DNA of 37,274 nucleotides from DATAEK01 sp036258055 (GCA_036258055.1 DATAEK010000032.1:1-37274), one strand, 5' to 3'. Shown: positions 25,249-33,611, counted from the stretch's first letter. The notes: generated from the sequence alone by a model not told the origin. Numbers and translations are program-made.

Positions 25249-27096
25249 ATGCCGATCGACGAAAGGCCACAGCTCAGCGCGGGGAAGGTGAAACGGACGA
25301 TATTCTCCGCGCGCGCACTCGCGGAGACCGCCGCGCTCGTCATCACGCTCTACGGGGCGCTCCTTCGCATCGACGTGTTGTCCGCGAGATACGGGCCGCT
25401 CGATGGTCCGGCATGGGCGCAGGCGCTGGAGCGCGCCGCCGTTCCGGCGGCTCGCGCGCTTCGTCCGTCATCCTTCCCGTGGGGACATATTGACCATCCC
25501 TACGTCGGTGGCGATCCGCTCAACTACCTGGCACTCGCCCGCGACATGCGCAGCTTCTATCAGGCCAACGTGCGCGAGCCGGTGTTCCCGGCGGTGACGA
25601 GAGGATTCCTCGTTCTCCTTGGCGGAAGGGATGTGGCCGTCAGCTTTGCTTCGGCGGCGGCGTCGGTGCTGGCGATCTACGTGACCTACCTGCTCGGTAC
25701 GGCCGCCTTCTCACCGATTGTCGGGCTGCTGGCCGCCTTCTGGCTCGCCATCGAGCGCGACGTCATCAGCTGGAGCCCCGACGGCTGGCGAGACGACACG
25801 TTCATGCTCGTCGTGACGCTCGCGGCGTGGCGCCTGGTGCGCCTGCGTCAGGATCCGGGACGCGCACCTGCCATCTGGGCGGGTGTGGCCGCCGCGGCAG
25901 CGACTCTCACACGCGTCACCGCGCTGACGTTCGTCGTGCCGGCGCTCTGCTGGATCGTCGTCGAGGCGCCGCGCACCGAGCGAGGTCTCCGCGTCCGCGC
26001 GAGCGTACTCGCGTGTGCGGTGACGCTCCTACTCGTCGGACCTTATCTCGCCAGCTGTGCGATGGAGTTCGGCGATCCCTTCTACGCGATTAACTACCAC
26101 ACTCGCTATTACCGATCGGCCGAAGGACGGCCGCTCGACGAGTCCGTCAGTGCATTCGACTACGCGAAGGACGAGCTCCTGCGCCGTCCCGTCGCCGGCA
26201 TCGACAAGGCCGCGATCGGTCTCGTCGTCTGGCCATTCAGCGTCAAGTGGAAAGGATTCTGGGAATGGTCGCCGACACTCCAGCGGATTCTGCCCTGGTG
26301 TTCAATCGCCGGGCTGTTGCTGTGGATCTGGCGGCCCGACGGCCGGTTGCTGCTCGTCATCCTCTACTCGTCGGTCGTGCCCTACGCGGTCACCTGGAAC
26401 GTGGGTGGTGGCGGCGAGTGGCGTTTCACCCAGCATGCGTATCCCATTTACCTCCTGGCCGCCGGGTTCGCGATCGTCCAGGGATGCGTCTGGCTGGTCC
26501 AGGCTCTCGAGCGACGAATCGTCTGGGACAAGCAGCTCTCGCGCCGCGTCATGATGACGGCCGGACTGACGGCCGCGATCGCGCTCGCCTGGGTCGGCCT
26601 GCAGAAGCTGCCGTTCATGGTCACGCGCGAATCACTGGCGGACGGCGACGCGGTGACGATCCCGACCGGCGGCCGCGACTCCGCGTATTTCGTCTCGGGC
26701 TGGTCGAGTCCGCAGATCGGCGAGACTGTGAACGTCCGTGCGGCACTCGGCGAAATTGCGACCGTGCGCCTTCCACTTCCCGGCAACAAGGACTACTGGC
26801 TGACGCTCAGAATGGATCCCGCGGAGACCGACGACCTGTCGATGCAACCGCGCGTGAGCGTGTTCTTCAACGGTCAGGCCGTGTCGCAGATCAGACTCGG
26901 CCGCGATCCGGCGCGCATGGGATCGTACCGGTTGCGAATCCCGCACGATCTTGCCGGGCGGACGTTCAATCGCCTCGATCTCGTCGCGTCGCACACCGTC
27001 GCCGCCCACGAGGCCGGCCCGCGGTTTTCATGGCTGCCAGCCGAGACTCGCGTCGCGTTCCGCCTCTGGTACGTCAGGCTGGAGCCAGTATCCTAG
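25249..27096 (+). CDS. GT39-like membrane glycosyltransferase
   Basis: This 615-residue inner-membrane protein is of the PMT/ArnT-like kind. It begins with a cytoplasmic lead and TM1 (AETAALVITLYGALLRIDVL). The first loop holds the family's acidic position, probably in GGDPLNYLALARDMRSFYQ, followed by REPVFPAVTRGFL. The helix LTRVTALTFVVPALCWIVVE follows about 130 residues later. Several more TM segments reach to about residue 460, and the C-terminal 150 residues form a soluble beta-rich domain (VSVFFNGQAVSQIRLGRDPAR; FRLWYVRLEPVS) resembling carbohydrate-binding jelly rolls. Such enzymes move sugars from polyprenyl carriers to lipids or proteins on the outer side of the membrane. It diverges from the previous gene across a 41-base gap, so promoters must be compact or overlap. 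No ribosome binding site is clear. Confidence 0.78.
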   Translation: MPIDERPQLSAGKVKRTIFSARALAETAALVITLYGALLRIDVLSARYGPLDGPAWAQALERAAVPAARALRPSSFPWGHIDHPYVGGDPLNYLALARDMRSFYQANVREPVFPAVTRGFLVLLGGRDVAVSFASAAASVLAIYVTYLLGTAAFSPIVGLLAAFWLAIERDVISWSPDGWRDDTFMLVVTLAAWRLVRLRQDPGRAPAIWAGVAAAAATLTRVTALTFVVPALCWIVVEAPRTERGLRVRASVLACAVTLLLVGPYLASCAMEFGDPFYAINYHTRYYRSAEGRPLDESVSAFDYAKDELLRRPVAGIDKAAIGLVVWPFSVKWKGFWEWSPTLQRILPWCSIAGLLLWIWRPDGRLLLVILYSSVVPYAVTWNVGGGGEWRFTQHAYPIYLLAAGFAIVQGCVWLVQALERRIVWDKQLSRRVMMTAGLTAAIALAWVGLQKLPFMVTRESLADGDAVTIPTGGRDSAYFVSGWSSPQIGETVNVRAALGEIATVRLPLPGNKDYWLTLRMDPAETDDLSMQPRVSVFFNGQAVSQIRLGRDPARMGSYRLRIPHDLAGRTFNRLDLVASHTVAAHEAGPRFSWLPAETRVAFRLWYVRLEPVS

Positions 27097-27111
27097 GGGA
27101 TCCTCGCCATG

Positions 27112-27134
27112 GGCCCCCGGTTAGCAAGGGGACC
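27112..27134 (-). terminator. weak stem between converging genes
   Basis: In the minus-strand RNA, GGUCCCC and GGGGGCC pair over seven positions (one G-U) around a nine-base loop, directly after the GH27 stop codon. No U-tract follows. It is the only dyad in the 37-base gap between the converging genes. Confidence 0.3.
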
Positions 27135-29125
27135 TACTGGCGGGGGCGGCCGATCCTGACGAATACGACGCCGTGGCGCGGCACCGTCGCGGTCAGCTGG
27201 TCGCTCGAGGTTCCGAGGTCCTTCTGCTGCCAGAGATCGCGGACCGGCTGCGCGCCGGTCAGTTTCAGGTCGCTCCATCTGGCCACGACCGGTGCGGCTT
27301 CCGGCGATCGGTTGAACAGGCCGACAGCGGTCGTGCCGTCCGCAAGTGGCCGCGCCCAGACCTCGAACCAGCCATCGCCGCTCACACGCCCGGCCGGCCG
27401 TCCGAGCGGATCCTGGTTCACGGCCAGTACCTCGGAGTTCCCGAGGAGATCGACGGTGAACGCATCGATCTGCGACAGATCGGCGCCGATGAGGAGCGGT
27501 GCGGCCTGCAGACTCCAGAGCGAGATGTGCGTGAGCTGCTCGTTCGCCGTCAGCCGCGAGTCGCGGAGCTCGCGTCCCCAGCCGACCTTGCCGACGACCA
27601 GCATGTCAGTGTCGTTCCAGCCGCCAGGGCCCGCGAATTTCTCACGGCCGGTCTGCGCGAACCCGATGCCCGCCATGCTCGGCCACGTATCCGTGATGTC
27701 GCCGGTCATCCGCCACAGATGTCCACCGACCTCGTTCCCCCACTCCCAGACGTTGCCCCATCCGTACTGACAGAGGCTGAACACGATGTCGCGGTCAAGC
27801 GTCTTGAGGATGTCGCGCATCACCAGGTACGGCTTCTTGAGTCCCGCCGGATTATTCCGGTCGGGCTCGATCTCGGTGTAGGAGCACCAGTCGTACTTGA
27901 GGTAGTCGAATCCCCACGTCGCGTATGAATGCGCGTCCTGCGCCTCGTGCTGGTAGCTGCCCGCGTAGCGCTGCTGGCACGTGCGCGGTCCGGGCGACGA
28001 GTAGATGCCGATCTTCAGCCCTTGCGCGTGCACGTAATCGGCGAGCGCTTTCATATTCGGAAACTTCTCGTTCGTCGTGATCTCTCCGTCCGCCGTTCTC
28101 GGCCCCTCCCATGCATCGTCGATGTTGACGTAGGTGTAGCCCTGCGCCGCGAGTCCGCTCTTGACCAGAGCGTCCGCTGCGGCGCGGACCTTTTCGTCGC
28201 TGACCGTGCCGCCCCAGACGTTCCAGGAGTTCCAGCCGAGCGGCGGCGTCAGGGCGAGCGCGTCATCGCCGCCGACGATCGTGATCTCGCCAGTGGCCGA
28301 TCCCGCCGGTCCTTTCGCCGTCACCTCGACGACGGTGCGGCTGGCTTGCTTGAGGGAGCCGGTCATGATCCCAGTGCGCGGATCGAGCATGAGCCCCGCC
28401 GGCAGTCCCTTCGCCGTGAATGTCAGCGGGCCGTCGCCGCTTGCCGGGATTCGGAAAAGAAACGGCCGTCCTGGCGTCGCACCCGTGACGCGCGGCGAGT
28501 TGATCCTTGGCCGCGCGGTCCGGCTCGGGGCGATCGCGGGCTTCGTTTCTGCCACCGGCGCGGCAATCGACGGCCGCTGGGCGCCGGGCGCCATCACGAT
28601 GACGGCGCCGCCGAAATCCGCGGAGTCGTCGCGCGGACCGTCCCCGGCATCGCTGACCGCGAGCGTGAGTCGCCGCGCACCCGTCAGATCGACGGCGATC
28701 CGTTTCGGCGGCTCACCGCTCCTCATCAGCGACGAGTCCGCGACCTTCTTGCCATCGACCCACACGCCGAAAATCACCGTGGCCTGACCATCCTTGCGCT
28801 CGTCATCGACGCCCACGTCCGCGAGAAAACGCGTCGCCTGTCCATGCAGGTCGATTGCGAGATCGGTGTTGGCGAGGAGGGGCAGCGCATGCGGGTACGG
28901 GGTGCCGCCGAGCGCGAACGTCAGCGGCGGTGGAGGCGTGGTCTGCCCGCGTCCGGCCCGCGGCCGCCGGATGGGCGCATTCGTCAGATCGAGGGCGTCA
29001 ATCCACACGCCGTTCGGGGGCGGATCGTTTGCGGTCAGCAGTGCTCGATCTTGATCCGATGGCGCTGCCCACGTGATGAAGAGGGCCAGGGCCGCGGGCA
29101 ATGCGCCGCGCATCGGGAACGTCAT
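27134..29125 (-). CDS. secreted GH27 alpha-galactosidase with NPCBM and Ig-like domains
   Basis: This exported retaining alpha-galactosidase has 663 residues. After the signal peptide (about 1-20) comes an NPCBM-type carbohydrate-binding module at about 38-178 (WIDALDLTNAPI, VWVDGKKVADSSLM, RRLTLAVSDAGDG). A putative-Ig domain lies at about 205-285 (LTFTAKGLPAGLMLDPRTG). The GH27 barrel starts at LTPPLGWNSWNVWGG (292-306) and runs through TYVNIDDAWEG. The nucleophile is Asp412 in YLKYDWCSY and the acid/base Asp476 in WRMTGDITDTW; GGWNDTDMLVVG (501-512) is also a family mark. The C-terminal all-beta domain ends the protein. The ATG at 29125 has AGGAG six bases upstream and opens the signal peptide; a longer frame of 12 more codons lacks such support. 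Substrates would be galactomannan or raffinose-type sugars. It is not in an operon with the glucan genes. Confidence 0.94.
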   Translation of the reverse strand: MTFPMRGALPAALALFITWAAPSDQDRALLTANDPPPNGVWIDALDLTNAPIRRPRAGRGQTTPPPPLTFALGGTPYPHALPLLANTDLAIDLHGQATRFLADVGVDDERKDGQATVIFGVWVDGKKVADSSLMRSGEPPKRIAVDLTGARRLTLAVSDAGDGPRDDSADFGGAVIVMAPGAQRPSIAAPVAETKPAIAPSRTARPRINSPRVTGATPGRPFLFRIPASGDGPLTFTAKGLPAGLMLDPRTGIMTGSLKQASRTVVEVTAKGPAGSATGEITIVGGDDALALTPPLGWNSWNVWGGTVSDEKVRAAADALVKSGLAAQGYTYVNIDDAWEGPRTADGEITTNEKFPNMKALADYVHAQGLKIGIYSSPGPRTCQQRYAGSYQHEAQDAHSYATWGFDYLKYDWCSYTEIEPDRNNPAGLKKPYLVMRDILKTLDRDIVFSLCQYGWGNVWEWGNEVGGHLWRMTGDITDTWPSMAGIGFAQTGREKFAGPGGWNDTDMLVVGKVGWGRELRDSRLTANEQLTHISLWSLQAAPLLIGADLSQIDAFTVDLLGNSEVLAVNQDPLGRPAGRVSGDGWFEVWARPLADGTTAVGLFNRSPEAAPVVARWSDLKLTGAQPVRDLWQQKDLGTSSDQLTATVPRHGVVFVRIGRPRQ

Positions 29126-29266
29126 TGAGGACTCCTGATCAGCGACCTCTCGGGAGGGCACCGCGAATATCGGCGCCGCAGTCTATCTCAGCCCGCGCCC
29201 GAGAGTTGCTGTCTGGGAGTCGCTGTCCTCACATCCATACAGCCAGTGTTGCCTGGAGGTGACGAC

Positions 29267-29296
29267 ATGAGCGTAGAATCTGCGGTAACGCTCTGA
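29267..29296 (+). CDS. possible nine-codon leader peptide upstream of the PEGA gene
   Basis: An ATG with an excellent ribosome binding site (GGAGGTG, five bases away) opens a nine-codon frame, MSVESAVTL, ending in TGA at 29294-29296. It overlaps a dyad: GCGTAG (29271-29276) pairs with CTACGC (29308-29313), and AATC (29277-29280) with GATT (29295-29298) inside it. The arrangement recalls a leader-peptide attenuator or a translation-controlled leader. There is no run of one amino acid codon. Chance is a real alternative. Confidence 0.25.
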   Translation: MSVESAVTL

Positions 29297-29373
29297 TTCT
29301 GCAGCAGCTACGCACGTGATTCGTGGCATCGTGGTTGCTGGACCGTAGTATTGCCCTGCGCACGGAGGTTCGC

Positions 29374-30315
29374 GTGACTCCGAAATACCGTTCGATTCAT
29401 ACATTTGTATTTGGCCTTGTGGCGCTTCTCGCGTTCTGGCCGGCGAACGCGTCAGCGCAGTACCACGGGCACCCGGGGCACGGCCACGGCGGCGTGTACG
29501 TTCGAGCGCCGTACTTCTACTACCCGTACTACTATCCCTACTGGTACGGCTACGGATTCGGGTTCGGTTTTGGCTTCGGTTATCCGTATGCGTACGGGTG
29601 GTATCCCCCGTATCCCTATTACGGCTATGGCTATTACGACTACACGGGGGCCGCACGCCTCGAGGTCACTCCGCGCGAGGCGCAGGTCTACGTGGACGGC
29701 TACTTCGTCGGCGTGGTGGACGATTTCGACGGCATGTTCCAGAGGCTGAACCTCGAGCCTGGTGAGCACGAGGTTCAGCTGTATCTCGAGGGCTATCGGA
29801 CGGTCCGTCAGCGGGTGCTCTTCCGGCGCGGCGCAACGCTGAAGATCACCGCCGCCATGCAGCCGCTCGGACCTGGCGAGACGAGCGACAAGCCCGTGCC
29901 GGATCCCAGCCGTCAGGCGCAATCCTATGCACGCCGGGGCGCTAACAGGATGCAACCGGAGCAGGGACCGCCGCCGCAAGGGCCTCCACCGGAAGGACCC
30001 CCGTCCCAGGGACGTGGACCGGTTCCGGTGAATCCTGGTGACCGCGATCGCGATACGACGTTCGGGACGCTGGCGCTGCGCGTGCAGCCCGGGGACGCTG
30101 AAGTCGTCATCGACGGCGAGCGCTGGGACAGCCCGGAAGGTGGTAGCCGCTTGCTCGTACAGCTCTCGGAAGGATCACACCGCGTCGAAGTGCGTAAGCA
30201 GGGCTTCCGGACCTACTCGGCGACAGTCACCGTGCGGCGAGGCGAGACGGAGACCCTGAACGTCAGCCTGGGCCAGGGAGGAGGCCCGGCGGCGACTTCT
30301 ATGGAGGGCCGCTGA
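29374..30315 (+). CDS. secreted PEGA-domain protein with Tyr/Gly-rich tract
   Basis: This 313-residue exported protein has a signal peptide (residues 1-29, core TFVFGLVALLAFWPANASA), a His/Gly stretch, and an aromatic tract at about 48-91 made of Tyr, Gly, Phe, Pro and Trp repeats. Two PEGA domains follow. The first, about 94-165, has LEVTPREAQVYVDGYFVG; the second, about 227-300, has LALRVQPGDAEVVIDGERW and a matching KQGFRTYSATVTVRRGE. A Pro/Gln/Gly linker joins them. PEGA domains are small beta modules of surface-layer and envelope proteins; the function here is unknown and could be adhesive or structural. The GTG at 29374 is supported by GGAGG five bases upstream. An alternative start 17 codons earlier lacks both a binding site and a sensible signal peptide. 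The next gene follows by 29 bases. Confidence 0.85.
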   Translation: MTPKYRSIHTFVFGLVALLAFWPANASAQYHGHPGHGHGGVYVRAPYFYYPYYYPYWYGYGFGFGFGFGYPYAYGWYPPYPYYGYGYYDYTGAARLEVTPREAQVYVDGYFVGVVDDFDGMFQRLNLEPGEHEVQLYLEGYRTVRQRVLFRRGATLKITAAMQPLGPGETSDKPVPDPSRQAQSYARRGANRMQPEQGPPPQGPPPEGPPSQGRGPVPVNPGDRDRDTTFGTLALRVQPGDAEVVIDGERWDSPEGGSRLLVQLSEGSHRVEVRKQGFRTYSATVTVRRGETETLNVSLGQGGGPAATSMEGR

Positions 30316-30344
30316 GCGCCATCGCGGCGCCGGGAGCATCCGCC

Positions 30345-31010
30345 ATGACGATCAGAACTCTCGCTTGTCTACTCGCTGTGCTCGGTGTGTGCGTGCCGGC
30401 GTTCGCACAGCAACAGCCTGCCGCGCCTGCCCAGGCGCAGCCGATGCAAATCGAAACCATTCACAGTGGCTTCGTCGTCGCGCCCGACACGCGTTTCACG
30501 CAGGTCGACGATCGCACGGCCACGTTTGCCGGGGTCTACGGCGGCTACCTCCTCGAGCAGACGTTCCTCGTCGGCGCGGGAGGCTACTGGCTGGCAAACT
30601 CGGATCACGATTTCAAGATGGCGTATGGAGGCGCCGTGGTCGGCTGGACTTTTCACGGTGACCGGGCGTTGGCCTACGGCACGCGTGTGCTCGTCGGCGG
30701 CGGCGAGGCCACGCTGTCGAGTACCTACGGCGCGATCCTGAACCTGCCGAGCGGAACAGTCCTGGGTACACGCGACGTCGCGCGCTTCGGATCGCATCGG
30801 GGCAACTCCGTGCCACCAATCACCAGCGACACGCGGGTGATCTTCAGCGACGACTTCTTCATTACCGAGCCGCAGGCGAACGTCCTCTGGCGCCTCACGG
30901 ACTGGATGCGGGTCGATCTCGGCGTATCGTATCGGCTGACCGCCGGGTCCGAATTCGACAGCCAGCTGCGCGGCTTTAGCGGGATGGTGGCGATCAGGTT
31001 CGGGCAGTGA
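30345..31010 (+). CDS. secreted outer-membrane beta-barrel-like protein
   Basis: This 221-residue protein has a signal peptide (residues 1-21, ending CVPAFA), a Gln/Pro/Ala spacer, and alternating beta-strands with aromatic girdles (FAGVYGGYLLEQTFLVGAGGYWLAN; KMAYGGAVVGWTFHG; MRVDLGVSYRLT). It ends in GMVAIRFGQ, close to but not a perfect barrel C-terminal signature because the last residue is Gln after Phe-Gly. An eight-strand porin-like or lipid-A-modifying barrel is possible; I see no catalytic motif. It follows the PEGA gene by 29 bases with GGGAG upstream of the ATG, so the two probably form one envelope-related operon. I do not recognise a named family. Confidence 0.72.
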   Translation: MTIRTLACLLAVLGVCVPAFAQQQPAAPAQAQPMQIETIHSGFVVAPDTRFTQVDDRTATFAGVYGGYLLEQTFLVGAGGYWLANSDHDFKMAYGGAVVGWTFHGDRALAYGTRVLVGGGEATLSSTYGAILNLPSGTVLGTRDVARFGSHRGNSVPPITSDTRVIFSDDFFITEPQANVLWRLTDWMRVDLGVSYRLTAGSEFDSQLRGFSGMVAIRFGQ

Positions 31011-31012
31011 CG

Positions 31013-31127
31013 ATGGGCCATGGGCCATGGGATGGCCGATGGGAAATGGGCCATGGGCAATGGGCAATGGAAAGGGCACTATAGCGAGCTTAGGTTCCTT
31101 CCATGGGCCATGGCCCAGGGCCCATCC
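31013..31127. repeat. heptamer tandem repeat (ATGGGCC-like) with inverted partner
   Basis: Starting three bases after the barrel gene's stop, eight units of the form ATGGGnn follow one another to 31073, broken by one five-base unit. After a 27-base spacer, an inverted copy occupies 31101-31127; its reverse complement begins GATGGGCCcTGGGCCATGG and matches the start of the tract with few changes. The whole stretch fills the gap between two converging genes and can fold into a long stem, so it may also end transcription in both directions. Confidence 0.85.
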
Positions 31128-31128
31128 G

Positions 31129-32547
31129 TTAGGAACGCGGAAGCCAGAGATCGAACGCCGCACCGCCGTCGGCGGCGTTCGACGCGTCGATCCGCCCGCC
31201 GTGGCGCTCGACAATGGCCTTGACGATCGACAAGCCGAGGCCGCTCCCTGACGGGGCGGCCGTCGCGCTCCTCGCCGCATCCACCTTGTAAAACCGATCG
31301 AAGACGTGCGGCAAGTGCTCGGGCGGAATGCCGGGGCCCGTGTCGCGGACATGGATGTGCGCGGAGCCGTTGCGTTCGTCCGCCCGGAGCTCGAGGCGAC
31401 CGCCGGACGGCGTGTGCCGGAGCGCGTTGGCGGCGAGGTTCTGCAGTGCCTGCTCGAGCCGATCGGGATCCCCACGGACCGCGAGGTCCGTCGGCGTCAC
31501 GACGGCTTCCACGCCGATGTGCGCGTCCCGGATCGCGGGGCCGTGCCGATCGGTGACGCGGCTGAACAGCTCCGAGACCTTCACGTCACGGAACGCCAGC
31601 GTGCCGCCGCCGCCCTCCAGCCGCGCGAGATCCAGCAGGTCCCCGATCATCGACTCGAGCTTGTGCGTCTCGTCTTCGACGATCGACAGATACCGGCGTC
31701 GCGTCGCCAGATCGAGCTCCAATTCCGGCATCGCCAGCGTTTCCGTGTAGCCGCGAATCGCAGAGAGCGGAGTCATCAGCTCGTGGGAGACATCGGCGAG
31801 CAGCTGACGCCTGACGCGGTCGGAGGCAGACAGCGCCGATGCCCGCGCACTCAAGTCGTCGGCCATCTTGTTGAACGTGCGCGCGAGCGAGCTGACCTCG
31901 TCGCCGCCCGTCTCCACTGCGCGCACGTCGGTGCGGCCGTCGCCGAGCGCGCGCGCCACCTGCTGCAGGTTCGTCAGCCGGCGCTGAGCCGGTCTGAAGA
32001 TCACGAGCGCCATCACCGCCGCCCCGACGACGAGCACGCCGACCGCAATCCACGCCAGCCGAGGTCCCAGCTCCTGCAGCGCCACGAATACCGGCGGCGG
32101 GTTGATCGGGACAGCCACGAAGCCGAGCTGGGTTTCGCCGACGGTGATCGGCACGATCTCCGCGCGACGACTCTCGGGCTGAAGGCCCGGCGCCGCCCGG
32201 CGCTGAGCAGCCTGTACGGATCGCGCGAACCCGACCGGCAGCGTGCTGCTCCGGTTCGACATCATCCGGCCGTCGTGCATGACCACCAGGAACGGCTGAT
32301 AGATGTGGCCGAAGGTTCGCCGAACGTAGTCGTCGAGGTCGATGCTCGGGTCGCGCGCCAGTTCCGCGGAAACGGCCGATGCGACAGCGGTCGCGAGCTG
32401 TACCGGCGATCGCGAGGACGGCCGCACGATGCGGTCGGTCATCCAGAGAAAGAGAAGTCCCTGGATGAGGAGCAGCGCGGCGAGGAGCGCCACGAACCCC
32501 AGCGCGATGCGCCAGTAGAGACTCCGGTACCAGACGAACTCAGACAT
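31129..32547 (-). CDS. sensor histidine kinase
   Basis: This 472-residue membrane histidine kinase acts with the response regulator encoded just upstream. TM1 is at about 15-36, a periplasmic sensor of about 120 residues follows (37-162), and TM2 is at about 164-184. A HAMP linker spans about 185-238 (FRPAQRRLTNLQQVARALGDG). The HisKA helix holds the phosphorylated His255 in ADVSHELMTPLSAIRGY. The ATPase domain shows the N box LEQALQNLAANALRHTP, then VRDTGPGIPPEHLPHVFDRFY and GSGLGLSIVKAIVERHGG. All boxes look intact. The sensor has no named family that I recognise. The ATG overlaps the end of the regulator gene by eight bases, showing translational coupling. The stop lies next to the repeat-rich intergenic segment. 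Confidence 0.95.
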   Translation of the reverse strand: MSEFVWYRSLYWRIALGFVALLAALLLIQGLLFLWMTDRIVRPSSRSPVQLATAVASAVSAELARDPSIDLDDYVRRTFGHIYQPFLVVMHDGRMMSNRSSTLPVGFARSVQAAQRRAAPGLQPESRRAEIVPITVGETQLGFVAVPINPPPVFVALQELGPRLAWIAVGVLVVGAAVMALVIFRPAQRRLTNLQQVARALGDGRTDVRAVETGGDEVSSLARTFNKMADDLSARASALSASDRVRRQLLADVSHELMTPLSAIRGYTETLAMPELELDLATRRRYLSIVEDETHKLESMIGDLLDLARLEGGGGTLAFRDVKVSELFSRVTDRHGPAIRDAHIGVEAVVTPTDLAVRGDPDRLEQALQNLAANALRHTPSGGRLELRADERNGSAHIHVRDTGPGIPPEHLPHVFDRFYKVDAARSATAAPSGSGLGLSIVKAIVERHGGRIDASNAADGGAAFDLWLPRS

Positions 32548-33265
32548 CGGCGAACTTGTACCCCGTGCCCCAGACCGTCAGGATGAACCGCGGCTGATCG
32601 GGATCCGGTTCGATTTTGCGGCGAATGCGTTTGATGAGCGTATCCACACTGCGCGTGGTCACGTGCGTGTGGTCGCCCCAGATCCGCTGGACCAAGGCCT
32701 CGCGCGTGAACACGATCCCGCGATTGCTCGCGAGCAGGTACAGCATGTCGAATTCATGCGACGTCAACTCGATCGCCGACCCCTTGAGCCGCGCGATCCG
32801 CCGCGCGGGATCGACGTCGAGGTTGCCCGCCGTCACCGTCACCGGTGTCTCCGGTTGCGATGGCATCATCCGGCGCGGACGCCGCAGCAACGCGCGTATG
32901 CGCGCGACCAGCTCGCGCACGCCAAACGGCTTGGTCAGGTAGTCGTCGGCGCCGCTCTCGAGGCCCAGTACCTTGTCCGACTCGTCGCGGCGCGCCGTCA
33001 GCATCAGGATCGGGGTTTCGGCGTTCGGCGGCTCGCGCCGGATGGCCCGGCAAAGTGTGACCCCGTCCAGCCCGGGCAGCATGAGGTCGAGCACGATCAG
33101 GTCGAACGGTTCACTTCGGGCCAGCCGCAACGCATCGTGGCCATCCCCGGATCCCATCGTCGAAAGCCCCTCCAGCTGGAGATGAAGCGTCACGAGGTCC
33201 CGGATGTGAGGCTCGTCTTCAACCACGAGCACTCTTGTTCCGGACTTGGCCGCTAGAGGTTCCAC
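32540..33265 (-). CDS. OmpR/PhoB-family response regulator
   Basis: This 241-residue two-component regulator has a receiver domain (about 11-125) and an OmpR-type winged-helix DNA-binding domain (about 140-240). In the receiver, the acidic pocket is Glu16-Asp17, the phosphorylated residue is Asp60 in DLIVLDLMLPGLDG, and the conserved lysine is Lys112 in YLTKPFG. The winged helix contains LTSHEFDMLYLLASNRGIVFTREALVQRIWG, with the wing ending in ILTVWGTGYKF. It starts with GTG at 33265, which gives the usual short lead before the first strand; no good ribosome binding site is visible. It shares an operon with the histidine kinase. Targets are not shown by the sequence; the divergent repeat-rich region upstream and the envelope genes past the kinase are candidates. 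Confidence 0.95.
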   Translation of the reverse strand: MEPLAAKSGTRVLVVEDEPHIRDLVTLHLQLEGLSTMGSGDGHDALRLARSEPFDLIVLDLMLPGLDGVTLCRAIRREPPNAETPILMLTARRDESDKVLGLESGADDYLTKPFGVRELVARIRALLRRPRRMMPSQPETPVTVTAGNLDVDPARRIARLKGSAIELTSHEFDMLYLLASNRGIVFTREALVQRIWGDHTHVTTRSVDTLIKRIRRKIEPDPDQPRFILTVWGTGYKFADV

Positions 33266-33472
33266 GTTGCCAGTGTACTGCGCCCCCGTTGAGTGATGCC
33301 GCCGCGGCGAATGGCGCCTGGCGCTGCCATGATTTCTTCACAATTCCGCCACCGGACCGTCACGGCGACAGAGTCTATTGGGATCGAAGGGAATGGCGGG
33401 AATCCAGACGCGTGACTTCGCACCGACACAGGGCTGGCCGCGGTCACGGGCCTGAGCGCCGGCGCGTAAGTC
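33266..33472. other. first part of a 498-base gap; no gene recognised
   Basis: Between the response-regulator start and the next ADOP gene lie 498 bases. In this first part I see no convincing gene: open frames exist on both strands but have no family resemblance and no ribosome binding sites. It should contain the regulator's promoter, but no box pair stands out. The rest of the gap holds a possible short frame, hairpins, a terminator-like stem and a heptamer repeat, listed separately. Confidence 0.5.
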
Positions 33473-33607
33473 GTGCGCCGGGGCAAGCCGCTCCCGGAGG
33501 TCGTGGCCGCGGCCGTTAGGATCCTGGAATTCCTGGAACGAGTGAACCCTTCAGGGTCGTTCCAGGACCTCGAGTTCGAATTCAGCCGGGAGGCGAGAAC
33601 CGGCTGA
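33473..33607 (+). other. possible 44-codon gene or gene remnant ending at a terminator-like stem
   Basis: From a GTG at 33473 a short frame runs to a TGA at 33605, encoding a peptide that includes LPEVVAAAVRILEFLERV and DLEFEFSREARTG. About 83% of its third codon positions are G or C, close to the bias of the real genes around it, and a strong stem begins five bases after its stop. There is an in-frame stop just upstream and no ribosome binding site, so it may be the surviving 3' end of a decayed gene. I recognise no family. The coding call is weak. Confidence 0.22.
33532..33566. other. hairpin
   Basis: CCTGGAACG (33532-33540) is complementary to CGTTCCAGG (33558-33566), and inside it ACCCT (33546-33550) is complementary to AGGGT (33553-33557). 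It is the first of three consecutive stems in about 120 bases. Confidence 0.6.
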
Positions 33608-33608
33608 A
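33581..33608. other. hairpin
   Basis: TTCAGCCGG (33581-33589) and CCGGCTGAA (33600-33608) form a perfect nine-base stem around a ten-base loop. It is the second of three consecutive stems and ends four bases before the third. Confidence 0.6.
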
Positions 33609-33611
33609 ACA

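Noticed and set aside
29147..29205. CTCTCGGG / CCCGAGAG inverted repeat between GH27 and the PEGA gene
   Set aside because: The arms are 43 bases apart and short for GC-rich DNA; it might be a looped operator pair but chance is just as likely.
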